Positions 22,748 through 34,438 of a stretch of DNA of 64,000 nt are shown one piece after another. Source of the stretch: Branchiostoma floridae (Eukaryota; Chordata; Leptocardii; Amphioxiformes; Branchiostomatidae); contig NC_049985.1 of the NCBI RefSeq assembly GCF_000003815.2, positions 24,967,076 to 25,031,075 of the forward strand. Reading direction: 5' to 3'. The position numbers and the translations under genes are program-made. The notes beneath the pieces were generated by a model. The model was given only the letters and a program-made list of their open reading frames with translations, did not search any database and was not told the DNA's origin. The first letter of the stretch is position 1; each line of letters opens with the position of its first letter.

Positions 22748-23265
22748 AAACGCTACCAAATGTGTAATCAATCATCGAAAGAAAGAAATGTTGTTCTAAC
22801 AATCTATACCTACATAAATATGTACATTGAAATGCAAACAGTGATGTAAGATCTTTTCACAGTGTTGCAATAGATTTCATGTACTGTAGGTTAGTGAAAT
22901 GTTGTATTTTTGCCCAACTCTGCAAAGTACGCTACCAGATGTGTTACCATTGAAAGAACTTAGAGAACAAATGTTCTTACAATCTGTACCTACATAAATT
23001 TGTACATTGAAATGCAAACTGTGAAGTAGGATCTTTTCACAATGTTGCTATAGAGATTTCATGTACTGTAGGTTTGTGAAATGTTGTATTTCTGCCTATT
23101 TCTGCAAAGTACGCTACCAGGTGTGTACTCACTGAAAGAACTTAGAGAACAAAAGTTGTTCTTACAATCTATCCCGTACATGATTATGTGCACTAAAAAG
23201 CAAACTGTGATGTAAGATCTTTTCACAATGCTGCTAGAAATGTCATGTACTTTGGGAAATATTGT
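22748..23265. repeat. Tandem array, three units of ~180 bp
   Basis: Units begin near 22748, 22930 and 23109 with CGCTACCA and TGTG. They share AGAACAAATGTTCTTACAAT-like text, TGTACATTGAAATGCAAAC, GTAGGATCTTTTCACA and TTTCATGTACT. Downstream of the C2H2 gene; non-coding. Confidence 0.8.
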
Positions 23266-24234
23266 GTCTAAGTGTTCCTCGAATATTGCGGCATACAAGG
23301 TGTTTTTTGCTATAGATTATTCCTAGGTAACACATGTATGTACCATCTTATGTGTGACGTTACCATCAAACTGAATATGTGCAATAAAACATCTATTTCC
23401 CATCAAACTGAACCTTTTTTGCTATCTGTTTATCTATTTTGTTGTTTTGAAAGTAGTATACGTGACGGTACTGGTAGTGTCTTTGAAATGCCATAGGTAC
23501 TATAAATAGAAAACGTTTATGAAGGTTAAACATTGAGGTAAAAATATATATAAAGACAAATCAACCTCTACAATTGCATAAGATTCAGACATTACTTCTA
23601 GACTTTTTTTGAGTGACATCCATTACTTTTTAGTGACACTGAAGAAGAATGATTAGTGTCACTCGAAAACACACGGAAGTAATTTCGTATCGTATCCACT
23701 TGTAGAGATTGGTTTGTCTTCAAAAAAAGTAAAACCACAACGTCACAACCACCTTGAAAAAAGACCATTTAGGGTTGAAATATTGTTGTCCGTTTAAACG
23801 TGTGTACACACTGTGACTAATTTATGCCAGCACACCTCCCAGAGCTTTGTTTACATTTCCAATCCAATGACGCATCAGTAAAAAGGCATTAGTAGATAAA
23901 GGGAACGTGATTAGGATAGTAATTAGTAAGAAATTGACTGGCCAACTGTAACTCTTTGACAGGACGTGGCATAAACATAAATTCCCACTGGAAACTGAAA
24001 AAAAAAACGATCCCATAGCCCAGCCTACCTCCACCAAAACGTAGAAATGCAGACTAACCATAAAAATGCGAACGTTTGACAGACATATATGTTGCCTTTC
24101 GCTCATTGGTCGAACCAATAAAAGTCGTGATATCATTGGTTGAATTGCTAATTGTGTCAGGGTCGGTCTGTACTCTTTCTCTCTGGGTTGTTGCAGGTGA
24201 CACCTGTTTAGTTTGACATGATAGCAAGACTTAC

Positions 24235-27200
24235 CTTGCGTCTTTCTCTTCTTGGCTGGCCTCTCTGTCGTTGTTACCACTGAAGTTCGTTCGATGTGAA
24301 CTATAATGAAGAACAATATTGAAGAAAAGCGAGATGTAGAATGGTTTTTAAGATTAGCCACGGACTGGGGTTGTTTGACTCATACTTCGGCCACAAACCG
24401 CAAGAAGTTTCGTGCAATAGGCGCAAAGAATTATCATGAATTTAATCTTTTACAGTCAGGGTCATAAAAATATGTCGCTAAATGAGAAACATATAAACAC
24501 ACCGAAACCCTTATCTCCAAGCAGATCCTACAGTGGCATAAGATAGTACCAAACTGGACAAGGAGTGTAGTCAGCCAAGAGGTGTCCATTTGCCCCGGTA
24601 GCGAAACACACTACATGTACTAAGCCGGCTTCACTTCTCTGCCAGCTTTTGATACTATCTTATGCTACCGTAGGATCTGCTTGGAGATTACCTAAACCCA
24701 CATAAAATGCTTTTGTAAACTGTTGAACCATGCAAGGATGTGATATAATCTCCTTAGTTGAATGGGCCTCACAGTGTAAAGGATCATAGAGGCCTTTGCA
24801 CCTTTTCAAGTTGTTTGAACACGTACTTTCTCGTCGGCTACTAGTTTTTGGTCAAACATTGGAGGAATGTAACGTTACGAAGGTCGCTCATAGGCCAGTA
24901 ACTTATAATTACATGTATCAAATGACCTCTATGCACTCTCTAACATTCGCTCTTGACTTCAAGTCTTGACCAAGCCTTTCTATAGGGGTATGGGTGTCAA
25001 ATTTGGCGAAAGAGGAATATATGAAATCCACGCTAAGGTAAACATTTTCAAATGAAACACTATAATGGCCAAACTCCCTTGGCAAACTGTTCTCAATATA
25101 TTACATACTTACTTCAACTAAGCAACCTGGGACAAGGTAGGAATACAGTCAAACCTGTACTAGTGACCACCTGTACATTAGGACCACCTGGCCATTGGTA
25201 TAGTCAAACCTGTACAAGTGACCACGTCTACATAAGAACCACCTGGCCATTAATATACAGTCAAACCTGTTCAAGTGACTACCTCTACGTAAGGACCACA
25301 TGGCCATTTATATACAGTCAAACCTGTACTACTGACCACCTCTACATAAGGACCACATGGCCATTTATATACAGTCAAACCTGAACTAGTGACCACCTCT
25401 AAGTAAGGACCACCTGGCCATTGATATATGTACGGTCAAATCTGTACAATTAAGTGACCACCTCTACATAAGGACAACCAGGCCAATTTGACCAATTTTT
25501 ACTAAACCCTTAGATAATTTTTACATTGACACATTTGCATCCTGTACATAGCGACCACCTGTCCACATATAGACCAGATTTTCTCAAACGATCCCTTGTC
25601 CTTGAGTGGTCGTCTTGTGCAGGTGTGACTGTACACAAGTATGACTTACTGACACAAGTATAATCTTTACAAAAGCCATACCTGGACGACGAAAAGCGGA
25701 CATGTTGGTTCTTCCTTTCGTCCATTTTCTCCGTACTGTTTGCTGATCCCCAAGCTTCCCTGACTGAACATACCAACGCGGGTTTTCTCTGCTTGGATGG
25801 CTCCCTAAGTGACGGAGATTTGCTCACGTCATTCCTCGGTAGAGAGGCAACAACACTGTCCCTCTCGTCTGGTTGGTCACGCCCATCTTGGAACTGGTTT
25901 TCTCGGACACTGACTGGCATCGCCCCATTGTTTAAAACTACATATAATGAAGAAAAACTATCTTAGTAATAAAAATATGATGGACGGGAATGCTGTCACA
26001 AGACTAAGGATTACCTGCCACTAACTAGCTACATATTGTTCTTTTAAAGTTAATTGTAAAATTACGCCGACCACACATGTTTACATTACATATACAAATC
26101 GTTTTTAAGTTCAGGTATCATCCTCTGTTTTATTTTTTCTATCGTTAGGGGGGGGGGGGGGGGGGGGACTCACTGGTTGTATTTTCATGTATGTATATTT
26201 TTATCTTTTTATTTAGTTATTATAGTACTGTGCAATATATCACTTTCATTTCTTGTATAAGTGGTGGGGCTAAAATAAGTTGAGTACAACTTGAGTCCGC
26301 TGTCACTTCGTTTATTTGTATTATTACATGTACTTTTCAATAAAAAAATAATAAACTACATATTGAAATCCGGAACAAAGATTATGTAAAGATTGTAGAT
26401 AGAATTTAGAATAGAGGACGAAAGGCAGTTGTTATAGAATATAGATTGTATAGCAAAGAGAGAAATTAACTGTATGGTCTTATACAGACCTATTTCATAC
26501 ACTACTAGTGCAACTAGATAAACCTTCCATTGTAAAGCATATCATGCTGTTCTTATATCTCTACTATATATATAACTGAAAAGTGAAAAGTCGAATTTAT
26601 GTAATGGAACTTAGTGTTATTTTGAATCTGTTAACTGTATTTTTTCAACCAAGTAGGTAAGTTATAGAGAAATGTACTTAGCTCAATGTGGGGAAAATGT
26701 GCAATAAAGGTCTTCATCCATTCAATTTTACATGCTCCACACATTACACATTGCTAGTTGACTCTCATTAAAATAGAATTGAATTGTTCCCACCTTCTTG
26801 GATGGGCTCTTTGCCTTGCAATGTTTTACTGTCGTCGATTTCACAAGAAAGACTTTCTTCGTGTGTCCGAACTTCTTGTTCTTCAGGACTGAGTTTGTGG
26901 ACAAGATAGAATTACAAGTTTATAGCAAATTCTCGGCGAGGGTTAATTACAAGTGACAAAAAAATAAAGACAAACAATGGTACGTAAACAATATAGTAAA
27001 CAACAACTCTAATCTAGAGGCTACTCTAAAATGTAACTTATTGGGTTTGACTTGTTTTTCTGAGAGAGTGAAAGACGAAGGATCCCACTTTTCTGTAGTG
27101 TGTTCTGTGATGTGAAAAGAAGCGTACTTCTTTTTATTTCTCTGTAAACTTGTAGAAATTAGGACGTAATTTGGTGACCTCTTTAGGCTTAGGTCACATT

Positions 27201-28035
27201 TCCAAACAGGGGCCCGGCCGGGCAGCTTTCGGAAGCGAAATGAATGATATAAAAGACATGAAAATGCACAAAATGTCAAAATATGATTCATGGGCAAGAT
27301 GTGCGTATGTATGTAGGTATACATTTTCATTTTTCGTTTCCTAAAACATCCCGACCGGGCCTCGGTTTTGAAATGTGACCTAAGCCTTACTGAGGCTTTC
27401 TCTTTCTTGATCGTAGAAGGGACAATTTGAAATAAAATGTGTTTCGTCTTCTACCATTTCTAACGTACATCATAATGTCTAGAACTAGAGGATTTTGATC
27501 TACGACATATTGCCCACCCCCTTGAAATAGAAAAAATGCGTTACCTGTTTGCGATATACTCCACCCTTAGTACGGACTCGAGACTGTTGTCAGGTGTAAC
27601 TGTGGTTTCACGTGATGGAGGCACAGTCTCAGAAACACCTTTCTTGCCATCCTTGGCAACTCTTTTACCCTTCGCACTCTGTACGGATCTTTTCCTTGCG
27701 GACTTCTTGCGTTTGATCGAAGTTGAAGAAGTTGTTTCTGTGTCTCTTGCATGTTTAGAGACGGATGATTTGGACGGAGCGCTGTGTGAGGTGCTACGGC
27801 ACTTCTTGTGGTGGCTGTCCCGTCTCCTGCTAGAAGGCGGGCGGGGGATGCTAGAGGAAGGCCGGGTCCCGTCAGCCTTGTGCTTGTGTACGGAGTGTGA
27901 AGAGCGGCCTTTCCGCTTTTTCCTGGTCCTACCGCCGCCCGTTGCGGACTCGGTGGCGGTAAAAGACACCACCGACGCCGATGGCTGACTTTTAGCATCC
28001 CCTGCTTTCTTGTCCGATCCACCTTGGCCCTTCAT
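24235..28035 (-). CDS. Lys/Ser-rich uncharacterised protein, first four exons
   Basis: Four minus-strand exons fit in phase: 28035-27545, 26888-26794, 25913-25682 and 24279-24235. Donors read CAG|GTAACG, AAG|GTGGGA, CAG|GTATGG and AAG|GTAAGT. The start is MKGQGGSDKKAGDAKS at 28035, preceded by TTCAAG. Exon 1 is strongly basic with Lys/Arg/Ser runs (TRKKRKGRSSHSVHKHK) resembling nuclear localisation or nucleic-acid-binding tails. Exons 2-4 are mixed charged and look disordered. The summed reading is about 288 residues with no recognisable domain. The last exon ends mid-codon (AG|), so the gene continues; the exon at 7778-8228 has the right phase. If so, the protein exceeds 435 residues and the C2H2 gene lies antisense in its intron. 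Splice-site quality is good, function unknown. Confidence 0.6.
24511..24690. mobile_element. hAT-like MITE, CCAAGCAGAYCC family
   Basis: Ends TTATCTCCAAGCAGATCC and, inverted, GGATCTGCTTGGAGATTA. Interior arms carry AAGATAGTACCAAACTGG and AGCTTTTGATACTATCTTA. Flanking duplication is not clear. Confidence 0.75.
25144..25490. repeat. 57-bp minisatellite, six units
   Basis: Six head-to-tail units of about 57 bp contain CAGTCAAACCTGTAC, GTGACCACCTCTACATAAGG and ACCACCTGGCCATT. A degraded partial unit follows near 25541. It lies in an intron of the Lys/Ser-rich gene. Confidence 0.9.
26150..26168. repeat. Poly-G tract
   Basis: A run of about 19 G; its length may be unreliable in the assembly. Confidence 0.8.
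27000..27430 (-). mobile_element. LINE 3' end fragment interrupted by a MITE
   Basis: Shares TTATTGGGTTTGACT, GAAAGACGAAGGATCCCAC and TTTCTCTGTAAACTTG with the fragment at 54064-54400 and is split by the MITE at 27187-27385. The minus strand is the element sense, judged from the C-terminal peptide of the 54064 copy. Confidence 0.6.
27187..27385. mobile_element. MITE with GCTTAGGTCACATTTCC ends
   Basis: Ends GCTTAGGTCACATTTCCAAA and, inverted, GAAATGTGACCTAAGC; subterminal GGGGCCCGGCCGGGC pairs with CCCGACCGGGCCTC. Inserted in a LINE fragment. Same family as 11957-12145. Confidence 0.75.
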
Positions 28036-28162
28036 CTTGAATAAAACTCAAACTACTCAATAAAATCAATAGTCATGTGAGCTCGAATGATCCCTATGAG
28101 CAAGCTTTGACATTGGTCATGGCTACCGTTGTTTTACGGAGATGTGAATGATTCCTGTAAGT

Positions 28163-28765
28163 TTCTAGCCGCATGTTACCATGGTACGTCTGATACTAAA
28201 CATACAAAAAGGACGTTCTCAGAACAACACTAGCCTTACTTGTTTTGTTCTGGAACACACACTACTCACTGCAATGTACAGTATACAGTTTCTAATCCGA
28301 TTCACTTCGGAACTTGATCTTGCAATTGAGCAACTCGCAAACCTCTCAATAAAATGTTCCTGGAACTAGAATGATCACAATCGGTTTGTCGTTGATCTTG
28401 GCAGTCTGTTTTCTGTAGACGTGAAAGTCAACTGTTCCAGTATAGCCTCTGGAAGTGACCGTTACCAAGGGGCGTTCTAGACTCAACACACAAATAAGGA
28501 CGCTCCGGAAATAACAACACCGGCGTTACGACTTACAAACAATATTGGTCGAACACTTTCAAGTTGACATGCACACTAGCTCTCCTCCCTGTTGCAGAAT
28601 GATCCCATGACAGTCCGTTTGCTTGAGAAATTTTAGTTCACTGTAAGCTCCTAGCCTCTTGATGTCTAGCCGTCACCAAGTCTCATATAACGTCCTTGCC
28701 GTCACCAAAGGGCGTTCGACACTCAACACACAAAAGGAGGACGTTCAAGAACAACAGCTACGCTA
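28163..28765. repeat. Diverged direct repeats upstream of the Lys/Ser-rich gene
   Basis: Three related blocks near 28178, 28463 and 28698 share the order GTTACCAAGGGGCGTTC, ACTCAACACACAAA, AGGACGTTC and AACAACA. Spacing is about 285 and 235 bp. They lie in the presumed promoter region of the minus-strand gene starting at 28035. Confidence 0.5.
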
Positions 28766-28769
28766 CGCA

Positions 28770-29700
28770 CTCTGTTCTGGAACTGATTTGTACACGCCAA
28801 TCGCTACGTCTATCTGTTACTAATACATACGCATGGCAAACCATGTAATCTTTGAAATAAAACGTACATTCACTAAACAACCGACCAAACCGCTAAGACT
28901 TGACGGTTACCTAACACCACTTTACTTGGGTTGCATGGATGTCATGCCAACGAACATGGACACGGCTTGATGTGATAAATCATTGTGACTGTGATTGACT
29001 GATTTTACTAAAGAAAAGAACCACTAAGGGAACACCTGGATCCGGCATGTTACGCTTGACATTGACGTCTTCACTACATGGCACGAGTAATTTGTCTTTA
29101 TATGAAAGACCTTTATTGCATGTTTATGGTCTTACAGTTTAAATACGGCTTAGATACCATAAAATACCGACCAATCTGGAACGCCTGTATCGAATGGCCC
29201 AGGTAAGTATGACATCAAAAATTATATATTACTACATTCTGCATTTGTTGTGTGGTTTTTTTACCATTACGAAGGAAAGAATGAATGTCAATTTTGGATT
29301 GTGTCTCTTGAGTTTATATACAATTGTTTTGAATGCAACGTTGAAATAAATCTGTAAACCACCATACTAGGACAAAAAACAGGTACACTGTATATGATAT
29401 CCTACAACTTATCTCATACATATGTCACAGCAAATGTAATTGATATCCAATGAAAACAAACACATCCTATTAAAAAAACGGTGTTGCAACAGAAGTAAAT
29501 CATGGATGAAAATGACATTGACCAATTTTTTAAAGCTGATAACATATACCTCCGAAGTGTTAAAAAGCACATTTAATCACATTCATAAGCCATGTTTATT
29601 TTACTATTGTTGCTTTTTGTGTTTCACTCTTTTATTGACTAAAGTCTTTAATTAAAAAGAAAAAAAAACCTCAAAAGACTCAACTTTACAAAGGTTTAGG
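28770..29700. other. Intergenic, no gene seen
   Basis: Lies between the head of the Lys/Ser-rich gene and the tail of POLR1D. AT-rich, short open frames only. Confidence 0.4.
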
Positions 29701-29705
29701 ATTGT

Positions 29706-29711
29706 TTTATT
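29706..29711 (-). terminator. Polyadenylation signal, POLR1D
   Basis: AATAAA on the minus strand, 370 nt after the POLR1D stop codon. Confidence 0.5.
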
Positions 29712-30078
29712 GTCATCTCCAGTTAATGATAGCCTGGTATCAATTCTACTCTTGCTCTGTTTGCTCCTTTGATCACTTTCCTGCTGGAAAGTCTGGCACT
29801 GGCAGAAATGATTGCCATCTAAATACTTGCCTACAATATAAGCTTGAGTTCTGATTCACTCAGAATCACATGATCCTTTAATGGCATGGTAACAGGATCC
29901 AAACTGGCAATTGGAAATTTTATCTCCGTAACACTGCTTGTGACAAATATTCAATTCCTGAAGTAATGCACACAAGCCAACACTTCAATATCCATAAAAA
30001 TCATAAGACAAGTCTTCCTATGGTATGATGTAGTATACAAAGTGGCACTATACAAAGGTTTTAAAAATGTCTTGAGTG

Positions 30079-32957
30079 TTATCCAGTTTCCATAGGTTCT
30101 GTGTTATCTGTTGACTGCTGCATGGCCTGGTTCATCTTGTATTCCTCAACTGCACCCTACAGGAGATAGAACACAATTGGTCAGTAAACTCTGTCTGTAT
30201 AACGATATTGCTATTACAAATGGCATAGAGTGTTAAGTGCCTGGTCATGGCAAAGACTTTGAGACACGGCACATACTGCTTTCTCTGCTTAGCACTCAGT
30301 ACTTATGATGAAGAATATTGGAGATGCAAACACATCACTACCCTACAGTATTCATTTATTACCTTTGCCAGAATGGCTAAGGTTATGTTTTGTAAGGTTA
30401 GGTTGCGTGTACGTCTGTCTGTCTGTGTGTGTGTCAACAGCATAACTCGAGAAGTCTTGGATATATCCTGATGATATTTGGTAGGTGGGTAGGGGTCAGG
30501 AAAATGGAGGTCAAGTTCGATAATGGGCCCCCTAGCGGCTTGCTAAGGTACCGCAGCAGAACGTCCATTTTTTTAAATCTCGTGTTCTGGACATGCTGTG
30601 GTCATGATTTTTGAGTGGTAGATAGCTGAGTGGTGGATCTGCAGGTGCCGGTTTTCTTTCAAACTTTGGACAAGAATAACTTGAGAACGCGTTGATGGAT
30701 CATCAAGATTTTTGGTATGTTTTCTTTATGAATCTTGAGGGTAGTCCCTTCAGTCCTTTGGTAGCAGTAGTGGCCTATATGGCCCAAGAGCTATAAAAAC
30801 AAAGATGGGTGCTGCCCCTATACACCAAAAGATGTGAGAAGGATTTTAACTAATGTATCAGAAAATGAATCTGCTAGGTTGGTTGTATATGATGAAAAGT
30901 GTGGGCAAACTATATGTCCACTACTTCCAGGCATGCCAAGAGAGCCTAGCCTCATACTAGGAAATTTACAAAAATATAATTATTAGAATCTATGACATCT
31001 TGGAATACCGGTATTTCTATGAGTGCTAAACTATCTAGAAACTGACAGAAAAGACATAAGCATTTTGACTACCATCATCAGTAATAACTATGCTTTAAAA
31101 AATCTTGGGATATAGAACTGCATGGCAGAAATATATAGTTTGAGAGAAAACATTAAAAAGGATATTAAGTATCTGTTCTCTGCTTACCTCAAAGGTGTTT
31201 TGGACATGTTCACACAAGGCATTCAGCTCAGTTAACCCTCGTCTGAGAATGTCCGCAGCAGGGGGACCTAAGGTATGAAATACCAGTAGAACACAGGGGT
31301 TATGGAAGGTCAACTAGCATCTACCGTGGTGAGGATAATGTTTCTACTTGGCTCCCCTAGCGTACTATCACTCTATTTGTCCAATTTCTAGAATTACATG
31401 TAGACCACTGATCCACAGAACCTGGTAGAGGCTAAAGGCAAACAACAATTGTGACCTTCTGCTTTCCTGCAACTTTTCTTCTAGATGGCTCTCTTTAAAC
31501 AGTTTTACTGTAAACTAAATGTATTCAAGTTTGCAGGGATTCAATGTATTGTCACCTGTGGCGGGAAAATAACGCGTTCATGGTGGTTTTGAGGTCACAA
31601 TAGCACCATGCACTGAAGTCACATAATTCAATGGAAAATGTTTGCAGTTAGTTTTGTGTCTGTGGTGAAGTGGCCTGCGAAAACCACAATCATAGAACCA
31701 CCATGAACATTTCTGAATTTACAGTACATTTCTAATACAACATATGAGGACAAGAATGACAATCTTTTACCTCTGCTCTGTATTCTTAGGTTGATTTTGT
31801 GTTCGGATGGATGAGGTACACTGTAGCCACAGAAGTCTACATCAGGGCTGAAAGATAAGGTAAAAATACTGTTAAGTTCTATCAACATCTTGTGCCCTGA
31901 AAAATATGCAGAACCTTATTACTAGGGCAAATATTGCAGAGAGAACTGTCCCTGTTGCTCAACTGGTAGTTCCAATTTAGTTGATAACTTGGAAACCCTG
32001 GTTCAATCCTGGCAAGGGCATCTTGGTTTAGGGCTGCACCATCTTTTGGAAGGGATGTAAAATGGGTCCCACGATTGAAAAAGTGCCTTGAGCGCGTTAA
32101 AAGGGAGGGGCTAGCAGTTCCTGCCTGTAGAAATGTACGCTGCTATTCCTATGTGTCACTTGACGCTAAAATGCTTTATAAATCTTCTGGACCAAGCTTA
32201 ACATCTCTGAATAGAACTGTGACATACGAACATTACCTACTTTTTCATGATCATGTATCTGAGAGCGTTCCCCAATGTGTGGTCCTCGTCATGAAGCACA
32301 AACGTCTGACATGACTCATCACTGTCCAGGGTCTGCACCTGTGGGCATACGTACAGGAACTTTCATCATCATCAGGTTATCGTAGTATCATGCTGTTCAA
32401 CACTGCATGGCTATTGACAGGATCATACTGTCAATTGTTAAAAGTAGACCCTTATTGACCAGAAAACACAGAAATAGGTTTGAATCAGTCATGTTATAGA
32501 TCCAATTAAATAATGTCAATTAGTGTCAAAACGTTCTTTGACACAGACATCCTGTCAATAGAATAAGAAAATTCTTCTTGACAGGGACATCTTGTCAATC
32601 GTGCCAAAAAATCCTTGTTGACAGGGACGTTTGTCAATAGTGCTAAACATAGTATATTGTCAATAGAACCGAAATATCTTATTGATATGACAACATTGTA
32701 TACTAGTAATCGCAAGTTAGGACATGTATTTTTTCACGTGCACAGTCACAAGCATGGGGAGGGGGGCATTTATGTTTCCCTTTTCAGTGTCTCGTATCTA
32801 AACAAACATTTATCGATCGCCTACTCTCATAACTCTACACACTAAACTTTAACTTAAGGAATACAGAAAACACTAGATAGGTAACTTTAACCCTATCCAA
32901 CCCAAGAAAAAGCTCGCTACAAACCACTTCCAACTTTTTCTTCTGCTTTTCAGCCAT
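30079..32957 (-). CDS. POLR1D: DNA-directed RNA polymerases I and III subunit RPAC2
   Basis: Five exons: 32957-32925, 32338-32241, 31847-31771, 31267-31188 and 30156-30079; about 121 residues, near the usual length of the family. RPAC2 pairs with RPAC1 as the alpha-like dimer that nucleates RNA polymerases I and III. Diagnostic text is [20 protein letters not shown] in exon 2, [20 protein letters not shown] across exons 2-3, and [18 protein letters not shown] in exon 4, the Rpb11/AC19-type fold. The C-terminus is acidic and Met/Gln-rich ([14 protein letters not shown]). Phases agree at every junction. Exon 1 ([11 protein letters not shown]) is least certain: the donor could also lie three bases earlier. 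Head-to-head with VAMP7. Confidence 0.92.
30405..30800. repeat. Interspersed repeat in POLR1D intron 4
   Basis: A (GT)n-like start is followed by CAACAGCATAACTCGAGAAG and later AATAACTTGAGAACGCG with GATGATATTTGGTAGGTGGG. A sequence of similar style (ACTCAAGAACGGCTGGATG, GTTGGTAGGGTG) occurs near 45468-45530. Family not identified. Confidence 0.45.
31353..31434. mobile_element. Half copy of the TAGYCTCTACCAG hAT-like MITE
   Basis: Only the right arm is present: CCCCTAGCGTACTATCACTC, TGTCCAATTTCTAGAA, ACCACTGATCCACAG and CCTGGTAGAGGCTA, matching the right arm at 1325-1399. Confidence 0.7.
31506..31726. mobile_element. MITE, TACTGTAA family, in POLR1D intron 3
   Basis: Starts TACTGTAAACTAAATG and ends TGAATTTACAGTA; arms carry TCATGGTGGTTTTGAGG and AACCACCATGAACATTTC. 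Confidence 0.7.
31938..32170 (+). mobile_element. tRNA-derived SINE
   Basis: The head has RNA polymerase III box A-like TTGCTCAACTGGTAG and box B-like GGTTCAATCC in tRNA spacing. It is followed by a non-tRNA body (GCATCTTGGTTTAGGGCTGC, TGGGTCCCACGATTG). It does not fold as a full tRNA. Lies in POLR1D intron 2. Confidence 0.6.
32405..32665. repeat. TTGACAGG dyad satellite, array 1
   Basis: Irregular units of about 50 bp each hold a TTGACAGG...CTGTCAA dyad separated by AT-rich spacers, in POLR1D intron 1. The second array is at 33813-34045 in the opposite flank. Confidence 0.65.
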
Positions 32958-33812
32958 TTTGGAAGATAGCTGTCTGTCTGCCCATGTATTCGATGCCTGT
33001 CCAACTTCTAGAAGCCAAATTAGTTGAGAAGAGTTCACATTATACAAATTACAATTATCAAAATAATCAAACATTATCCTTAAAAGTAATATTTTGTGCC
33101 TTTTTATAAGAAATATCGCATATAATGAAAATATTGATGATCAGGCAGTATATATGTCACATCAAACAGCTAAATGTACGGAGGACCCCAGGGCAGTCAT
33201 ATGACTTCAAAACATCGTCATCTTGCAGACTGTGGAAGAAATCGCGAAGCTTAAGGTTTGTCCCGGTTTTCTCCTTATTTGACGCCGACTGGTTGTTGTT
33301 AGTCCTGCCATATTGTGTCGTATAGCCTTTTGTAGATTGAGGGTCATTTTTATCGTTCAAATTATAGCCGTTTTGGCTGTGAACGGTAAGAAACGTCACA
33401 CAGACATGACGATGTTTTCAGTGCCTACACATGACGATGACTCAACTGTAAACCATTTCATTTAAGACAATTCTGAGTGTTTCCAAGTAATTTATGGAAA
33501 AGTAAACCTACTAAAACATCATCATAATTTGTTGCTGGTGAGGCAACTCCATACTTAAGGCCATGAATATGAAAAATAAACTCGATGATCCGGACAAATT
33601 ACAATGTTTTTATACGAAACACCAGAAAGCAGAAATGAGACTTCTCACAAAACCAACTTCCTTGAAAATATCGAGAACACAGTTTCAGACTGAGCTTTGT
33701 CAGCTATACTCATCATTTCTACATGGACAAAAAGAAGAAAAAAATTATCAGGGACTTGGGTTGTTTTGATTTCACACAAAGGTTTGAATGACGCAATCAA
33801 CTAATAACAACT

Positions 33813-34045
33813 CCAAAGCTATTGACAGGAAATTCCTATAAATCAGAATGCTGTGCACTATTGACAGGATGTTCCTGTCCACAAAAATGCACTATTGACA
33901 GGACGATCCTGTCCATAAGAAGTTCAACGCTATTGACAGGATGCTACTGTCCCTCAGAAGTGTTTATAGTATACTATTCCAGGATGTTTCTGTCAATAAG
34001 AATTATTTTACACTATCAACAGGATGTTCCTGCCAATAAGAATTT
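33813..34045. repeat. TTGACAGG dyad satellite, array 2
   Basis: Five units, most starting CTATTGACAGGA, then a 3-8 nt loop and CCTGTC with AATAAGAA-like spacers. The dyad recurs about every 45-55 bp. It lies in the VAMP7 5' region. Confidence 0.7.
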
Positions 34046-34263
34046 TTTGGCTTCTGAATGGATTGATCACAACAGTGATTTCCCAATACAGTAGAAGCCA
34101 GTTAATTGCACAACGAATTAACGCGCACTTGCACGGAATCCCCAAATCCAAAACCGGTGCGGTCCAGCTAGATAACTTATTGCATTATCGCACCAGCCGG
34201 ATAATTGCACGAAAAAATTCACTGGCAAATAGGCTGTGCAAGTAAGCATCTTCTACTGTATTG

Positions 34264-34374
34264 TATGCTGTAAATGCATTTAAATTCGCGGTAGTACCAT
34301 ACACTGTGATGGAAAAATGTTCCCGGTAAGACTGCCACACAAAAACCACCGTGTGCATTTCTGTATTTACAGTA
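34264..34374. mobile_element. Short MITE, TACTGTAA family
   Basis: Begins TGCTGTAAATGCATTTAAAT and ends GCATTTCTGTATTTACAGTA; ends 64 bp before the VAMP7 start codon, inside the 5' UTR intron. Confidence 0.7.
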
Positions 34375-34438
34375 TGTACATGTATTGAAACAAGTTGCTA
34401 ATATAATAAAGATTCCCTCCCATGTTCCAGATAGCGAG

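Larger units (their letters stand above)
32958..34430. promoter_or_regulatory. Divergent POLR1D/VAMP7 upstream region
   Basis: The start codons of POLR1D (minus) and VAMP7 (plus) are 1.48 kb apart and face away from each other. VAMP7 coding exon 1 begins with an acceptor (GTTCCAG at 34424-34430), so at least one non-coding VAMP7 exon must lie in this interval or overlap it; it was not located. No TATA box was assigned. A shared promoter is inference. Confidence 0.4.

Noticed and set aside
23822-24361. 179-codon minus-strand frame
   Set aside because: It covers the 24279-24235 exon in a different frame and extends through intron sequence; the short exon has proper splice sites and phase.
25052-25384. 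110-codon plus-strand frame
   Set aside because: Created by the 57-bp tandem repeat, whose period is a multiple of three.
25144-25490. CRISPR-like regular repeats
   Set aside because: Units are contiguous diverged tandem repeats without unique spacers, in an animal genome.
27536-27988. 150-codon plus-strand frame
   Set aside because: Shadow of exon 1 of the Lys/Ser-rich gene on the minus strand.
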